From: Pseudoxanthomonas sp. Root65 | Lineage (GTDB): Bacteria; Pseudomonadota; Gammaproteobacteria; Xanthomonadales; Xanthomonadaceae | Assembly: GCF_001427635.1 (NCBI RefSeq) | Contig: NZ_LMHA01000001.1 | Location: 2,083,133-2,147,132 of the forward strand | Direction of reading: 5' to 3' | DNA: 64,000 bases | Shown here: piece after piece, positions 48,004-57,284 of the stretch | How the letters are laid out: the number at the start of each line of letters is the position of its first letter | Position numbering within the stretch: position 1 is the first letter of the stretch | Made by a program: the position numbers and the translations under genes | Notes under the pieces: model-generated | The model's database searches: none | What the model was told of the DNA's origin: nothing | Seen by the model: the letters and a program-made list of their open reading frames with translations, nothing else

Positions 48004-48158
48004 GCCGGAGATCCTATGAGGCTAGTTTCCAGGCGCCTGACCAAAAGCAAGAGGTGCGGTATGCTTTTTGCGCTACTAATGTTATCGACGGCTTCTTTCG
48101 CAAGCACGGGAGAACGTTTAGCTATGCTTCAATCGCGGTGCGTTCGCAGGCGTCGAGC

Positions 48159-48488
48159 TTAGTTCAACGAGCAGCTTCCGGTATTCATGTCGCAGGTCGT
48201 TGCTCGGTTGCCGGGCGACTGGGGCGTCCCGCTTATATCGGTATTGATGTCTGTGAACACATCGATGCTTGTGCAGGCACCGAGAATCGGTGCGGATTGG
48301 GAAGTGTCGTTGTAAAGCGCAGCCAAGGCGAAGCTGGCGTAATTCTTAGTTTCTGCTAGGCACGCGTTCTCTGCAGATCGGATGCGATAGTTGTTGTAGG
48401 CGGGCAGCGCGATGGCCGCCAAGATGGCGATAATCGCAACCACGATCATCAATTCGATCAGCGTGAAGCCGCGTGCAGTACCGCGCAT
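48159..48488 (-). CDS. pilA: type IV pilin 2, short form
   Basis: A 109-residue pilin with leader MRGTARG, then [20 protein letters not shown] with Glu+5. Cysteines at 43, 71, 98 and 105 match pilin 1 position for position, and the C-terminal [20 protein letters not shown] resembles GTPQQPGNRQTQCNMTTGDC of pilin 1, so the two are duplicates that diverged mostly in the middle. ATG 48488 gives a normal leader. A sigma-54 promoter sits at the same distance as in pilin 1. The GT-C gene follows 155 bases downstream. Confidence 0.9.
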   Translation of the reverse strand: MRGTARGFTLIELMIVVAIIAILAAIALPAYNNYRIRSAENACLAETKNYASFALAALYNDTSQSAPILGACTSIDVFTDINTDISGTPQSPGNRATTCDMNTGSCSLN

Positions 48489-48529
48489 GTTGAAGTCCCC
48501 AGGCAACGATTGCCTCTGGGCGAATCAAG

Positions 48530-48545
48530 AGCAAGTAGTGGGCCA
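48530..48545 (-). promoter_or_regulatory. sigma-54 promoter of pilin 2
   Basis: The minus strand reads TGGCCCACTACTTGCT: GG at -24, TTGCT at -12, correct N4 spacing. The distance to the start codon (42 bases) is the same as for pilin 1. It could also drive the GT-C gene through readthrough. Confidence 0.75.
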
Positions 48546-48644
48546 GAAAAACGTGCAGCAGGACGTTTCTTGTATGAATCGTGATGGACGTCTCTGTACG
48601 ATGACCTTCTAAACTATGTTGTTCGCTGGCGGGGGGGGGCAGGG

Positions 48645-48677
48645 CAGAAAAAAAGCCCCTCTTCCGAGGGGCTTTCC
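48645..48677 (-). terminator. intrinsic terminator of pilin 3
   Basis: On the minus strand GGAAAGCCCCTCGGAAGAGG, then GGCTTTTTTTC, forms a GCCCCTC/GAGGGGC stem with a GGAA loop and seven T. It lies 35 bases past the pilin 3 stop and would isolate pilin 3 from pilin 2. Confidence 0.92.
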
Positions 48678-48711
48678 AACTCATCATTTGACTGGGCTGA
48701 GCCCTTTCAAA

Positions 48712-49026
48712 TTAGTTGAGCGAGCAGGTGCCCGAATCCGGGTCGCAGGCCGGGTCACGCACGCCAGGATCGGCGCTGGTGAAGGTGCCGGTGGCGCCGG
48801 CGCCCGCCGTGCAAGCGCTGGCGGTGAAGGACGGCAGGGTCATGTCAGAAACCGAAGCCGAGATGTAGGCGTTCATGTAGGCCTTGGCTTCGCCGAGGCA
48901 CGCATTCTCGGCCGAACGGATGCGGTAGTTGTTGTACGCCGGCAGCGCGATGGCGGCCAGGATGGCGATGATGGCGACGACGATCATCAGTTCGATCAGG
49001 GTGAAGCCCTGGGCGTTCTTCTTCAT
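48712..49026 (-). CDS. pilA: type IV pilin 3, short form (probable major pilin)
   Basis: A 104-residue pilin with leader MKKNAQG, then [20 protein letters not shown] and Glu+5. The helix end [18 protein letters not shown] is nearly identical to pilin 2, but the globular part differs; cysteines fall in NACLG, SACTA, DPACDP and SGTCSLN. AAAGGGGAAATACC precedes the start. It has its own sigma-54 promoter with a long leader, a strong terminator and GC-rich codon use like core genes, which suggests the highly expressed, resident pilin. Confidence 0.9.
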   Translation of the reverse strand: MKKNAQGFTLIELMIVVAIIAILAAIALPAYNNYRIRSAENACLGEAKAYMNAYISASVSDMTLPSFTASACTAGAGATGTFTSADPGVRDPACDPDSGTCSLN

Positions 49027-49134
49027 GGTATTTCCCCTTTCAGGATTGGCTTGATGGTTGTGGGACACAAGCCCCGTGTCCCTACATGGACCGTGGGCGC
49101 CGCGTACAGCGATACGACGCGTGCAGGGATGTAG

Positions 49135-49150
49135 AGCAGGATGCGTGCCA
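49135..49150 (-). promoter_or_regulatory. sigma-54 promoter of pilin 3
   Basis: The minus strand reads TGGCACGCATCCTGCT, with the full TGGCACG -24 block and TGCT at -12. The start site would be near 49124, about 97 bases before the ATG. It is the best -24 match of the three pilin promoters. Confidence 0.85.
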
Positions 49151-49201
49151 ACTTCTGATACCCCCAGCGATTCCCCCACACTTCCCCGGGAGGAAACCCT
49201 G

Positions 49202-49331
49202 ACACCGAAGTCGGGCGGGACTATCGCATCATTCTTTTGCGTTGTGTATCGGGAACTGTGTCCATTCCCGGATCGTGTCACACATTTGAGAATGGCCATT
49301 CCGCAGCCGCGTGCGCCAATTCCCTGACACA
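49202..49331 (-). promoter_or_regulatory. cluster of GTGTC motifs, candidate PilR sites
   Basis: GTGTC occurs on the minus strand at 49202-49206 and 49327-49331 and on the plus strand at 49259-49263 and 49276-49280, all 50-180 bases upstream of the pilin 3 promoter. PilR of Pseudomonas is reported to bind repeated (C/G)TGTC motifs upstream of pilA. The position fits an enhancer; the assignment is by motif only. Confidence 0.4.
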
Positions 49332-49352
49332 CCTTTGGTTACATGACCCGTC

Positions 49353-49371
49353 ACGTCATAAAGTGACGTGA
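49353..49371. repeat. perfect inverted repeat between pilR and pilin 3
   Basis: CACGTCA-TAAAG-TGACGTG has 7-base perfect arms, nested within a larger imperfect repeat (TGACCC at 49345 with GGGTCA near 49396). It lies 85 bases past the pilR stop. It may be a pilR termination hairpin or a regulator site; no U-run follows. Confidence 0.5.
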
Positions 49372-49455
49372 TGCGTCACCCTCGGGTCACTGTGCGATGC
49401 GGCGCACGCTTGTGGCGAGACATATATATGCGTGGGGCGGAAGACTCTGCGCCGC

Positions 49456-50856
<1,401 letters not shown>

Positions 50857-50967
50857 GCATTCCCCCTACTGCCCCTGTGCCGGCAGTGTACCCAGTGAAT
50901 GTTAAACATGGTAGGCGACGGATGGACATGATGCCGGCACCGCGGTTGCCGCATTCCGGGTGTGCCA

Positions 50968-52590
50968 CTACGCCGGCAGCAGCGCATGCGGGCCGGGCAG
51001 GGTGACGCGGAAGCAGGCGCCGCCGCCGGGCACGGGGACGTATTCCAGCGTGGCCTGATTGGCGCGGCAGAGTTCGCGGGCGATATACAACCCCAGGCCC
51101 GTGCCGTGCTCGGAGGTGGTGAAGAACGGGCGGAACAGCTGGGCCGCCACGGCGTCCGGAATGCCGGGGCCCCGGTCCATCACGTCCAGGGTGGGGCGGC
51201 CTTCGGCATTGAACACGCGCACCCGGATGCGCGCGGATTCGCCGGGCAGGCGGCCGTAGTTCAGCGCGTTCTGCACCAGCACGGTCACCACCTGCTGCAG
51301 GTGGCGCGGGTCGACCAGCGCCGGCACCGCCTTGGCGCCGATGATGGTTTCCAGCGTGTCGGTCTCGATGGAGAGCGTCTGCTGGTAGTCGTCGACGAAG
51401 CGGCGGACGAAGGTGTTGAGGTCGACGTGCTCGGGCGTGGCGCGTTCGCGACGGGCCAGGCCCAGCACGCTCTCGACGATGCCGTTGGTGCGCTGGCACT
51501 GCTGGTGGATGATCTGCAGCAGGCGGCGGTCGCCGTCGTTGACGTGCGGGGATTCTTCCAGCAACTGCACCGCATAGTTGATCGCGGCCAGAGGATTGCG
51601 GATCTCGTGCGCCAGGCTGGCCGAGAAGCGGCCCAGCGCGGCCAGGGTCAGCGACTCGGCCCGGCGCGAGACCACCGTGGCGTCGTCCAGGAAGATCAGC
51701 GAGGTCTCGCTGTCGGCCAGCAGGCGGGCGAAGCGCGGTTGTACTTCCGGCTGGTCGGGGGTGAACTGCATGGGCGTTTCGTCGGTCTGCCAGCCGTTGC
51801 GCCAGCGCTGCAGGCGGCGGGCGAGCTCCGGCGCGGCATGCAGCAGCGAGACGCCCTGGCCGTCCGCACCCTGGCCGTCGCCGCCCTCGCCGAGCAGCAG
51901 GCTGGCGGCCTCGTTGGCCAGCTTGATGTGGTTGTCCGCGTCGACCACGAGCACCCCGGTGCGCATGCGGCGGATGATCAGTTCGTTGACCTCGAACAGG
52001 TTGGCGACTTCCTCGCCACGCTTCTCCGCCAGCGCCTGGCTGTGGCGCGCCTTCTGACCAGCCTGGTGCGCCAGGTAGGCCAGGGCCAGGTAACTGACCG
52101 CGAACATGATGACCTCGGCCAGCGAGCGGCTCTCGCTCTGGTCATGGAAGAGGGTGACCAAGTACTCGCCGAACAGGGCGGCGATCGCCATCAGCGCCAC
52201 GACCAGCGCCATCCGCGTGGACGGCAGCAGCAGCGCCGCCGCCGAGACGTTGAACAGCAGCATCATCGCCACGCCAGCGGTGGCATTGGGTAGGGCGTGG
52301 GTGATCAGGGCGGCGACGAGGATGTCGATGCAGACGCTGGCGAAGACGATCCAGACCAGCCATTGCACGCTGCGGCCAACGAAGAAAAGTATTAGCGCCA
52401 GCACCAGGTAGGCGATGGTGACCACCGTGCCTAGGTCCGGGTGGCGGGGCTCGCCCAGCACGCTGCCCAGCGGGCTGAACATCAGCGCCGCCAGGATGCC
52501 GGCTTCCAGCACTCGGTAGAGCGCGAAGAAATACAGTTCGCGGCGCGGGACCGATTCGATGCGGGACAGGAGCGACTGGGCCTGGCGCAA
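50968..52590 (-). CDS. pilS: sensor histidine kinase PilS
   Basis: Membrane sensor kinase partner of PilR. The 540-residue protein has about six N-terminal transmembrane helices (residues 18-180), a PAS-like region (NELIIRRMRTGVLVVDADNH), the phospho-histidine box SASLAHEIRNPLAAINYAVQ and ATPase motifs VLVQNALNYGR, DRGPGIPDAV and EHGTGLGLYIARELC. TTG 52590, preceded by GGGGAAGTACGCG, gives MRQAQSLLSRIESVPRRELY; the frame is open about 90 codons further upstream but has no transmembrane or family features. The 200-base gap to sucC holds divergent promoters I cannot place precisely. Confidence 0.9.
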   Translation of the reverse strand: MRQAQSLLSRIESVPRRELYFFALYRVLEAGILAALMFSPLGSVLGEPRHPDLGTVVTIAYLVLALILFFVGRSVQWLVWIVFASVCIDILVAALITHALPNATAGVAMMLLFNVSAAALLLPSTRMALVVALMAIAALFGEYLVTLFHDQSESRSLAEVIMFAVSYLALAYLAHQAGQKARHSQALAEKRGEEVANLFEVNELIIRRMRTGVLVVDADNHIKLANEAASLLLGEGGDGQGADGQGVSLLHAAPELARRLQRWRNGWQTDETPMQFTPDQPEVQPRFARLLADSETSLIFLDDATVVSRRAESLTLAALGRFSASLAHEIRNPLAAINYAVQLLEESPHVNDGDRRLLQIIHQQCQRTNGIVESVLGLARRERATPEHVDLNTFVRRFVDDYQQTLSIETDTLETIIGAKAVPALVDPRHLQQVVTVLVQNALNYGRLPGESARIRVRVFNAEGRPTLDVMDRGPGIPDAVAAQLFRPFFTTSEHGTGLGLYIARELCRANQATLEYVPVPGGGACFRVTLPGPHALLPA

Positions 52591-52790
52591 ACGCGTACTT
52601 CCCCGGTAGCGAGGGGCACAGTATAGGCATGCGGGCCGCCGTCGCGCCCGGCCGGCCCTTTGCCACCAAAGGCTTAGGTCCCGGGTTTTGCGCCCTCCGG
52701 CCGCGTCGGCGACAATAGGGGGCTCGCCCAGCCGCCGCCCCCGTGGCCCCGGCCCGGGCGATGTCTTCTGTTCCCTACCCACGGTGACGC

Positions 52791-53960
52791 ATGAATTTCC
52801 ACGAATATCAGGCCAAGCAGCTGCTGGCCGAGTACGGCATCCCGGTCCCGGCCGGCAAAGTCGCGGCAACGGCAGACGAAGCGGTCGCGGCCGCCCAGTC
52901 CCTCGGCAACGGCCCCTGGATGGTCAAAGCCCAGATCCACGCGGGCGGTCGCGGCAAGGCCGGCGGCGTCAAGTTCTGCAAGACCGTCGATGATGTGAAG
53001 GCGGCCGCCGGCAAGATGCTGGGCACCAAGATGGCCACCTACCAGACCGCCGGCGTCGAGCTGCCGGTCAACCTGGTGCTGGTGACCACCGCCGGCGAGA
53101 TCGTCAAGGAGCTGTACCTGTCGGTGCTGGTCGATCGCGGCACCCGCACCATCACCTACATCGCCTCGTCCGAGGGCGGCGTGGAGATCGAGCAGGTCGC
53201 GGCCGAGACGCCGGACAAGATCCACAGCCTCAACGTCGACTTCGTCGAAGGCGTGCAGCCGTACCAGGGCCGCGAGTTCGGCTTCAAGATGGGCCTGACC
53301 GCCAAGCAGGCGGGTCAGTTCGCCAGCATCATGGTGAACCTCTACCGCATCTTCAACGAGAAGGACCTGGCGCTGGTGGAGATCAACCCGCTGGCGATCC
53401 TGGACGACGGCAACCTGTACGCGCTGGACGGCAAGTTCAACAGCGACGACAACGCCGCCTTCCGCCACAAGGACCTGGTCGCCATGCGCGACAAGAGCCA
53501 GGAAGACGAGACCGAAGTGCTGGCCTCGGAGATGGACATCAACTACGTGACCATGGACGGCAACATCGGCTGCATGGTCAACGGCGCGGGCCTGGCCATG
53601 GCCACCATGGACGTCATCAAGCTCAACGGCGGCGAGCCGGCGAACTTCCTCGACGTGGGCGGCGGCGCCAACAAGCAGCGCGTGATCGAGGCGTTCAAGC
53701 TGATCCTGTCCTCGGACAAGGTCGAAGGTATCTTCGTCAACATCTTCGGCGGCATCGTCCGCTGCGACATGATCGCCGAGGGCATCATCGCCGCGGTGAA
53801 GGAAGTGGGCGTCAAGGTGCCGGTGGTCGTGCGCCTGGAAGGCACCAACGTGGAAGAAGGCAAGCAACTGCTGCGCGACAGCGGCATGGCCATCATCCCG
53901 GCCGACAACATCAACGACGGTGCCAAGAAGGTCGTCGCTGCCGTCAAAGCTGCCGCCTGA
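52791..53960 (+). CDS. sucC: succinyl-CoA synthetase beta subunit
   Basis: Citric acid cycle enzyme that converts succinyl-CoA to succinate with nucleotide triphosphate formation. The 389-residue ATP-grasp subunit begins [20 protein letters not shown] and has [19 protein letters not shown] (about residues 45-63), [20 protein letters not shown] and the CoA-ligase domain [31 protein letters not shown] and [16 protein letters not shown]. sucD follows by 24 bases. Confidence 0.98.
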   Translation: MNFHEYQAKQLLAEYGIPVPAGKVAATADEAVAAAQSLGNGPWMVKAQIHAGGRGKAGGVKFCKTVDDVKAAAGKMLGTKMATYQTAGVELPVNLVLVTTAGEIVKELYLSVLVDRGTRTITYIASSEGGVEIEQVAAETPDKIHSLNVDFVEGVQPYQGREFGFKMGLTAKQAGQFASIMVNLYRIFNEKDLALVEINPLAILDDGNLYALDGKFNSDDNAAFRHKDLVAMRDKSQEDETEVLASEMDINYVTMDGNIGCMVNGAGLAMATMDVIKLNGGEPANFLDVGGGANKQRVIEAFKLILSSDKVEGIFVNIFGGIVRCDMIAEGIIAAVKEVGVKVPVVVRLEGTNVEEGKQLLRDSGMAIIPADNINDGAKKVVAAVKAAA

Positions 53961-53984
53961 TCCACGACACCGAAGGAACTATCC

Positions 53985-54863
53985 ATGAGCGTTTTGATCA
54001 ACAAGAACACCAAGGTGATCGTGCAGGGCTTCACTGGCCAGCAGGGCACCTTCCACGCCACCCAGATGATCGAGTACGGCACCCAGGTCGTCGGCGGCGT
54101 CACGCCCGGCAAGGGCGGCACCACGCACATCGACCTGCCGGTGTTCGACACCGTGGCCGATGCGGTCAAGAGCACCGGCGCCGACGCGTCCGTCATCTAC
54201 GTCCCGCCGCCGTTCGCGGCCGACGCCATCCTTGAAGCGGCCGCGGCCGGCATCAAGGTCATCGTCTGCATCACCGAAGGCATCCCGGTGCTGGACATGC
54301 TGCGCGTCAAGAACGTGCTGACCCGCGCCCATCCGGACACCGTGCTGGTCGGCCCGAACTGCCCCGGCGTGATCACCCCGGGCGAGTGCAAGATCGGCAT
54401 CATGCCGGGCCACATCCACATGCCGGGCAAGATCGGCATCGTGTCGCGCTCGGGCACGCTGACCTATGAAGCGGTCAAGCAGACCACCGAAGTGGGCCTG
54501 GGCCAGTCGACCTGCATCGGCATCGGCGGCGACCCGATCAACGGTCTGAACTTCGTCGACTGCCTGAAGCTGTTCAACGAAGACCCGCAGACCGAAGGCA
54601 TCATCATGGTCGGCGAGATCGGCGGCGACGCCGAGGAAGCCGGCGCCGAGTACATCAAGGCGCACGTGAAGAAGCCGGTCGTCGGCTTCATCGCCGGTGC
54701 GTCGGCCCCGGCCGGTAAGCGCATGGGTCACGCCGGCGCCATCGCCAGCGGCGGCAAGGGCACGGCGGAGGGCAAGTTCGCGGCGATGGAAGCCGCGGGC
54801 GTCACCACGGTCCGCTCGCCGGGCGACCTGGGTGCGGCGATTGCGGCGCGCCTGAAGAAGTAA
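53985..54863 (+). CDS. sucD: succinyl-CoA synthetase alpha subunit
   Basis: Catalytic alpha subunit of succinyl-CoA synthetase. The 292-residue protein starts [20 protein letters not shown] with the CoA-binding [13 protein letters not shown] segment, [43 protein letters not shown] and the phosphohistidine loop [18 protein letters not shown] (His near residue 247). GAAGGAACTATCC precedes the start. A strong terminator follows. Confidence 0.98.
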   Translation: MSVLINKNTKVIVQGFTGQQGTFHATQMIEYGTQVVGGVTPGKGGTTHIDLPVFDTVADAVKSTGADASVIYVPPPFAADAILEAAAAGIKVIVCITEGIPVLDMLRVKNVLTRAHPDTVLVGPNCPGVITPGECKIGIMPGHIHMPGKIGIVSRSGTLTYEAVKQTTEVGLGQSTCIGIGGDPINGLNFVDCLKLFNEDPQTEGIIMVGEIGGDAEEAGAEYIKAHVKKPVVGFIAGASAPAGKRMGHAGAIASGGKGTAEGKFAAMEAAGVTTVRSPGDLGAAIAARLKK

Positions 54864-54886
54864 ATCGGGCCTTAGGACGTAGTACG

Positions 54887-54917
54887 GGAAGCCGCCTTCG
54901 GGCGGCTTTCTGTTTTT
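54887..54917 (+). terminator. intrinsic terminator of sucCD
   Basis: AAGCCGCC-TTC-GGGCGGCTT is followed by TCTGTTTTT. It ends the sucCD message 25 bases after the sucD stop. It is the first element of the 358-base gap that otherwise holds only repeats. Confidence 0.88.
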
Positions 54918-54966
54918 CGGGGGCGCTCGGATTTTTTCTGGGCAAGTGTGGAGGCATGGGCTTCGT

Positions 54967-55006
54967 CGCCCCCACTCCAACCCTCCCCCGCAAGCGGAGG
55001 AGGGGG
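54967..55006. repeat. CCCTCCCCCGC palindromic element (reverse orientation)
   Basis: CGCCCCCACTCCAACCCTCC, then CCCGCAAGCGGAGGAGGGGG. It is an inverse, diverged relative of the 40-base elements at 28924, 55147 and 55562. Confidence 0.7.
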
Positions 55007-55048
55007 CCGTGTCCGAGATCGGCGGAGTCGCCCGGTCGCGGTCCCAGT

Positions 55049-55135
55049 TCCCGACCCCGACCCCGATCCCGACCTCGATCCCGATCCCGACCCCGATCCC
55101 GATCCCGATCCCGATCCCGATCCCGATCCCGATCC
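55049..55135. repeat. hexanucleotide tandem repeat (CCCGAT/CCCGAC)n
   Basis: About 14 head-to-tail copies of a 6-base unit, beginning with mixed CCCGAC/CCCGAT copies and ending in an uninterrupted run of identical CCCGAT units (about 55096-55134). The identical run indicates recent expansion and possible length variation. It is not convincingly coding in any frame, though frames through it stay open as Ile-Pro or Asp-Pro repeats. No gene lies over it. Confidence 0.9.
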
Positions 55136-55146
55136 GTGCGCGGTCA

Positions 55147-55186
55147 GCCCCTTCCCCCGCTTGCGGGGGAAGGCTGGGATGGGGGC
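55147..55186 (+). repeat. 40-base palindromic element, left of DUF559 gene
   Basis: GCCCCTTCCCCCGCTTGCGG, then GGGAAGGCTGGGATGGGGGC. Its inverted copy, differing at the centre (CTTG versus CATG), is at 55562-55601; together they bracket the DUF559 gene. It matches the element at 28924 base for base over nearly its whole length. Confidence 0.85.
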
Positions 55187-55221
55187 AAACTGCACCGTCA
55201 GCCACCGCACAGGACGTGCCC

Positions 55222-55617
55222 ATGCGCCAAGGACAGAAACGCAACCGCGCGCGCGAGCTCCGCCGCGACATGACGTTCGCGGAACGCCGCCTGTGGAGCA
55301 TTCTCTGCCGGCGGCAACTGGAAGGCTTCCGCTTCCGTCGCCAGCATGCCGTCGGCCCCTACATCGCCGATTTCGCCTGTCTGGAAGCAGGACTGATCAT
55401 CGAGGTGGATGGCGGTCAGCACATGGACGCTGCTTCGGATCGCGACCGCGAGGTCTTCCTGCATCGCGAAGGGTTCCGTGTGCTGCGCTTCTGGAATAAT
55501 GAGGTCATGGCGAACCTCGAAGGTGTCCGGGCGCTGATCCTCCGCCGACTTTCGGACACTCGCCCCCATCCCAGCCTTCCCCCGCATGCGGGGGAAGGGG
55601 CAGACACCGAAGGCTGA
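55222..55617 (+). CDS. DUF559 endonuclease-like protein
   Basis: A 131-residue protein of the DUF559 family, related to Vsr and other PD-(D/E)XK-like nucleases. The family pattern is clear: LRRDMTFAERRLWSILCRRQ (about residues 12-31), FRFRRQHAVGPYIADFACLE with the acidic ADF, and LIIEVDGGQHMD with the catalytic-type Glu, then FRVLRFWNNEVMANLEGV. Activity is unproven. The last 22 residues (DTRPHPSLPPHAGEGADTEG region) are encoded by the right-hand 40-base repeat. ATG 55222 is used; the open frame upstream runs through the hexamer repeat. The stop is one base before nadE. Confidence 0.85.
   Translation: MRQGQKRNRARELRRDMTFAERRLWSILCRRQLEGFRFRRQHAVGPYIADFACLEAGLIIEVDGGQHMDAASDRDREVFLHREGFRVLRFWNNEVMANLEGVRALILRRLSDTRPHPSLPPHAGEGADTEG
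55562..55601 (-). repeat. 40-base palindromic element, right of DUF559 gene (inside its 3' end)
   Basis: GCCCCCATCCCAGCCTTCCC, then CCGCATGCGGGGGAAGGGGC, the reverse complement of the element at 55147-55186 except at the palindrome centre. It supplies the last codons of the DUF559 gene and lies 18 bases before the nadE start. Confidence 0.85.
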
Positions 55618-55618
55618 C

Positions 55619-57256
55619 ATGACCCACACCCTCCGCATCGCCATGGCGCAGTTCGACTTCCCCGTCGGCGGCGTCGCGCAGAACAGCGCGAGCATCCAGC
55701 GCATGATCGCCGAGGCGCGCGACGAGTACGGAGCCGACGTGGTGCTGTTCCCCGAGCTGGCGGTCAGCGGCTACCCGCCGGAGGACCTGCTGCTGCGCCC
55801 GCGTTTTCTGGCCGACTGCGAGACGGCGCTGACGCAGATCGCCGCCACCACGCACGGCATCGTCGCCGTGGTGGGCTGGCCGCAGAGCGCGGGCAGCGTG
55901 GTTTACAACGCGGCCAGCGTGTTGCGCGACGGTGCGGTCGAGGCGACCTACCGCAAGCGCGAACTGCCCAATTACGCGGTGTTCGATGAGCGCCGCTATT
56001 TCGACGTGGACCCGGACGGCGGCGCCTGCACCTTCGAGGTCAAGGGTGTGCCGCTGGGGCTGGTGATCTGCGAGGACCTGTGGTTTCCCGAGCCGCTGGC
56101 CGACACCGCCAGGGCCGGCGCGGTGCTGACGCTGGTGCCGAACGCCTCGCCGTTCGACCGCGACAAGCATGCCCAGCGCGATGCGCTGATCGCCGAACGC
56201 ACGCGCGAGACCGGCATGGCGCTGGCCTACCTCAACGTGGTGGGCGGGCAGGACGCGGTGGTGTTCGACGGTGCGTCGGTGGTGGCCGACGGCGACGGCG
56301 CCGTGCATCCGGCCGCGGCGGCGTTCACCGACCAGTGGCTGGTGGTCGATTTCGACGTGGCGGCGCGGACTTTCAGCCCCGTCGTCTGGGTCGACGACGG
56401 CGACGAGAGCCGCGATGCGCTGGCATGGCGCGCGATCGTGCGCGGCATCCGCGACTACTGCGGGAAGAACGGCTTCACGAAAGTGTGGCTGGGCCTGTCC
56501 GGCGGCATCGACTCGGCGCTGGTGCTGGCGCTGGCCGTGGACGCGCTGGGGGCCGAGAACGCCACCGCCGTGCGGATGCCGTCGCGCTACACCGCCGACC
56601 TGTCCAACGACCTGGCGGCGGAACAATGCGCGGCGATGGGCGTGAAGCTGGAAGCGGTGTCGATCGAGGCGCCGTTCAAGGGCTTCCTCGAGGCGCTCGG
56701 TCCGGTGTTCGGCGACAAGCCCGCCGACACCACCGAGGAGAACCTGCAGTCGCGCAGCCGCGGCGTGATCCTGATGGCGCTGAGCAACAAGTTCGGCGGG
56801 CTGCTGCTGACCACCGGCAACAAGAGCGAATACGCGGTGGGTTACGCCACCATCTACGGCGACATGTGCGGCGGCTACGCGCCGATCAAGGACCTGTACA
56901 AGACCGAGGTGTTCGCGCTGGCACGCTGGCGCAATACGGTCGGCGGCGCGCCGGTGATCCCGCCGGCCGTGATCGACCGTCCGCCGTCCGCGGAGCTGCG
57001 CGAGAACCAGAAGGACCAGGATTCGCTGCCCCCGTACGACGTGCTGGACGCCATCCTGTTCCGTTACGTGGACCAGGAACAGTCGCGCGACGAGATCGTC
57101 GCCGCCGGCTTCGATGCCGCCACGGTCGACCGCATGCTGCGTCTGGTGCGCATCAACGAGTGGAAGCGCCACCAAGCCGCGCCCGGGCCGAAGGTGTCGC
57201 GCCGCGCCTTCGGCCGCGAGCGCCGTTACCCGATCACCAACAAGTACGCGCTGTGA
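55619..57256 (+). CDS. nadE: glutamine-dependent NAD+ synthase
   Basis: Amidates nicotinic acid adenine dinucleotide to NAD+ with ammonia from glutamine. The 545-residue protein has an N-terminal nitrilase-type glutaminase domain (VVLFPELAVSGYPPEDLLLR with Glu; YRKRELPNYAVFDERRYF with Lys; LVICEDLWFP with Cys) and a C-terminal synthetase domain with P-loop LGLSGGIDSALVLALAVDAL (about residues 295-314), SRYTADLSNDLA and TTGNKSEYAVGYATIYGDMC. ATG 55619 gives MTHTLRIAMAQFDFPVGGVA. The ribosome site AAGGCTG lies beside the 40-base repeat. Confidence 0.96.
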   Translation: MTHTLRIAMAQFDFPVGGVAQNSASIQRMIAEARDEYGADVVLFPELAVSGYPPEDLLLRPRFLADCETALTQIAATTHGIVAVVGWPQSAGSVVYNAASVLRDGAVEATYRKRELPNYAVFDERRYFDVDPDGGACTFEVKGVPLGLVICEDLWFPEPLADTARAGAVLTLVPNASPFDRDKHAQRDALIAERTRETGMALAYLNVVGGQDAVVFDGASVVADGDGAVHPAAAAFTDQWLVVDFDVAARTFSPVVWVDDGDESRDALAWRAIVRGIRDYCGKNGFTKVWLGLSGGIDSALVLALAVDALGAENATAVRMPSRYTADLSNDLAAEQCAAMGVKLEAVSIEAPFKGFLEALGPVFGDKPADTTEENLQSRSRGVILMALSNKFGGLLLTTGNKSEYAVGYATIYGDMCGGYAPIKDLYKTEVFALARWRNTVGGAPVIPPAVIDRPPSAELRENQKDQDSLPPYDVLDAILFRYVDQEQSRDEIVAAGFDAATVDRMLRLVRINEWKRHQAAPGPKVSRRAFGRERRYPITNKYAL

Positions 57257-57284
57257 GTAGCGCGTCGCCTCGCCGGAGTAACGC

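Noticed and set aside
55049..55135. CRISPR array
   Set aside because: The units are 6 bases, head to tail without spacers, and no cas genes are present.
54946..55221. Ile-Pro or Asp-Pro repeat protein joined to the DUF559 gene
   Set aside because: The reading frames stay open only because the tandem hexamer keeps frame; they begin within palindromic repeats, lack ribosome sites and have no conserved domain.
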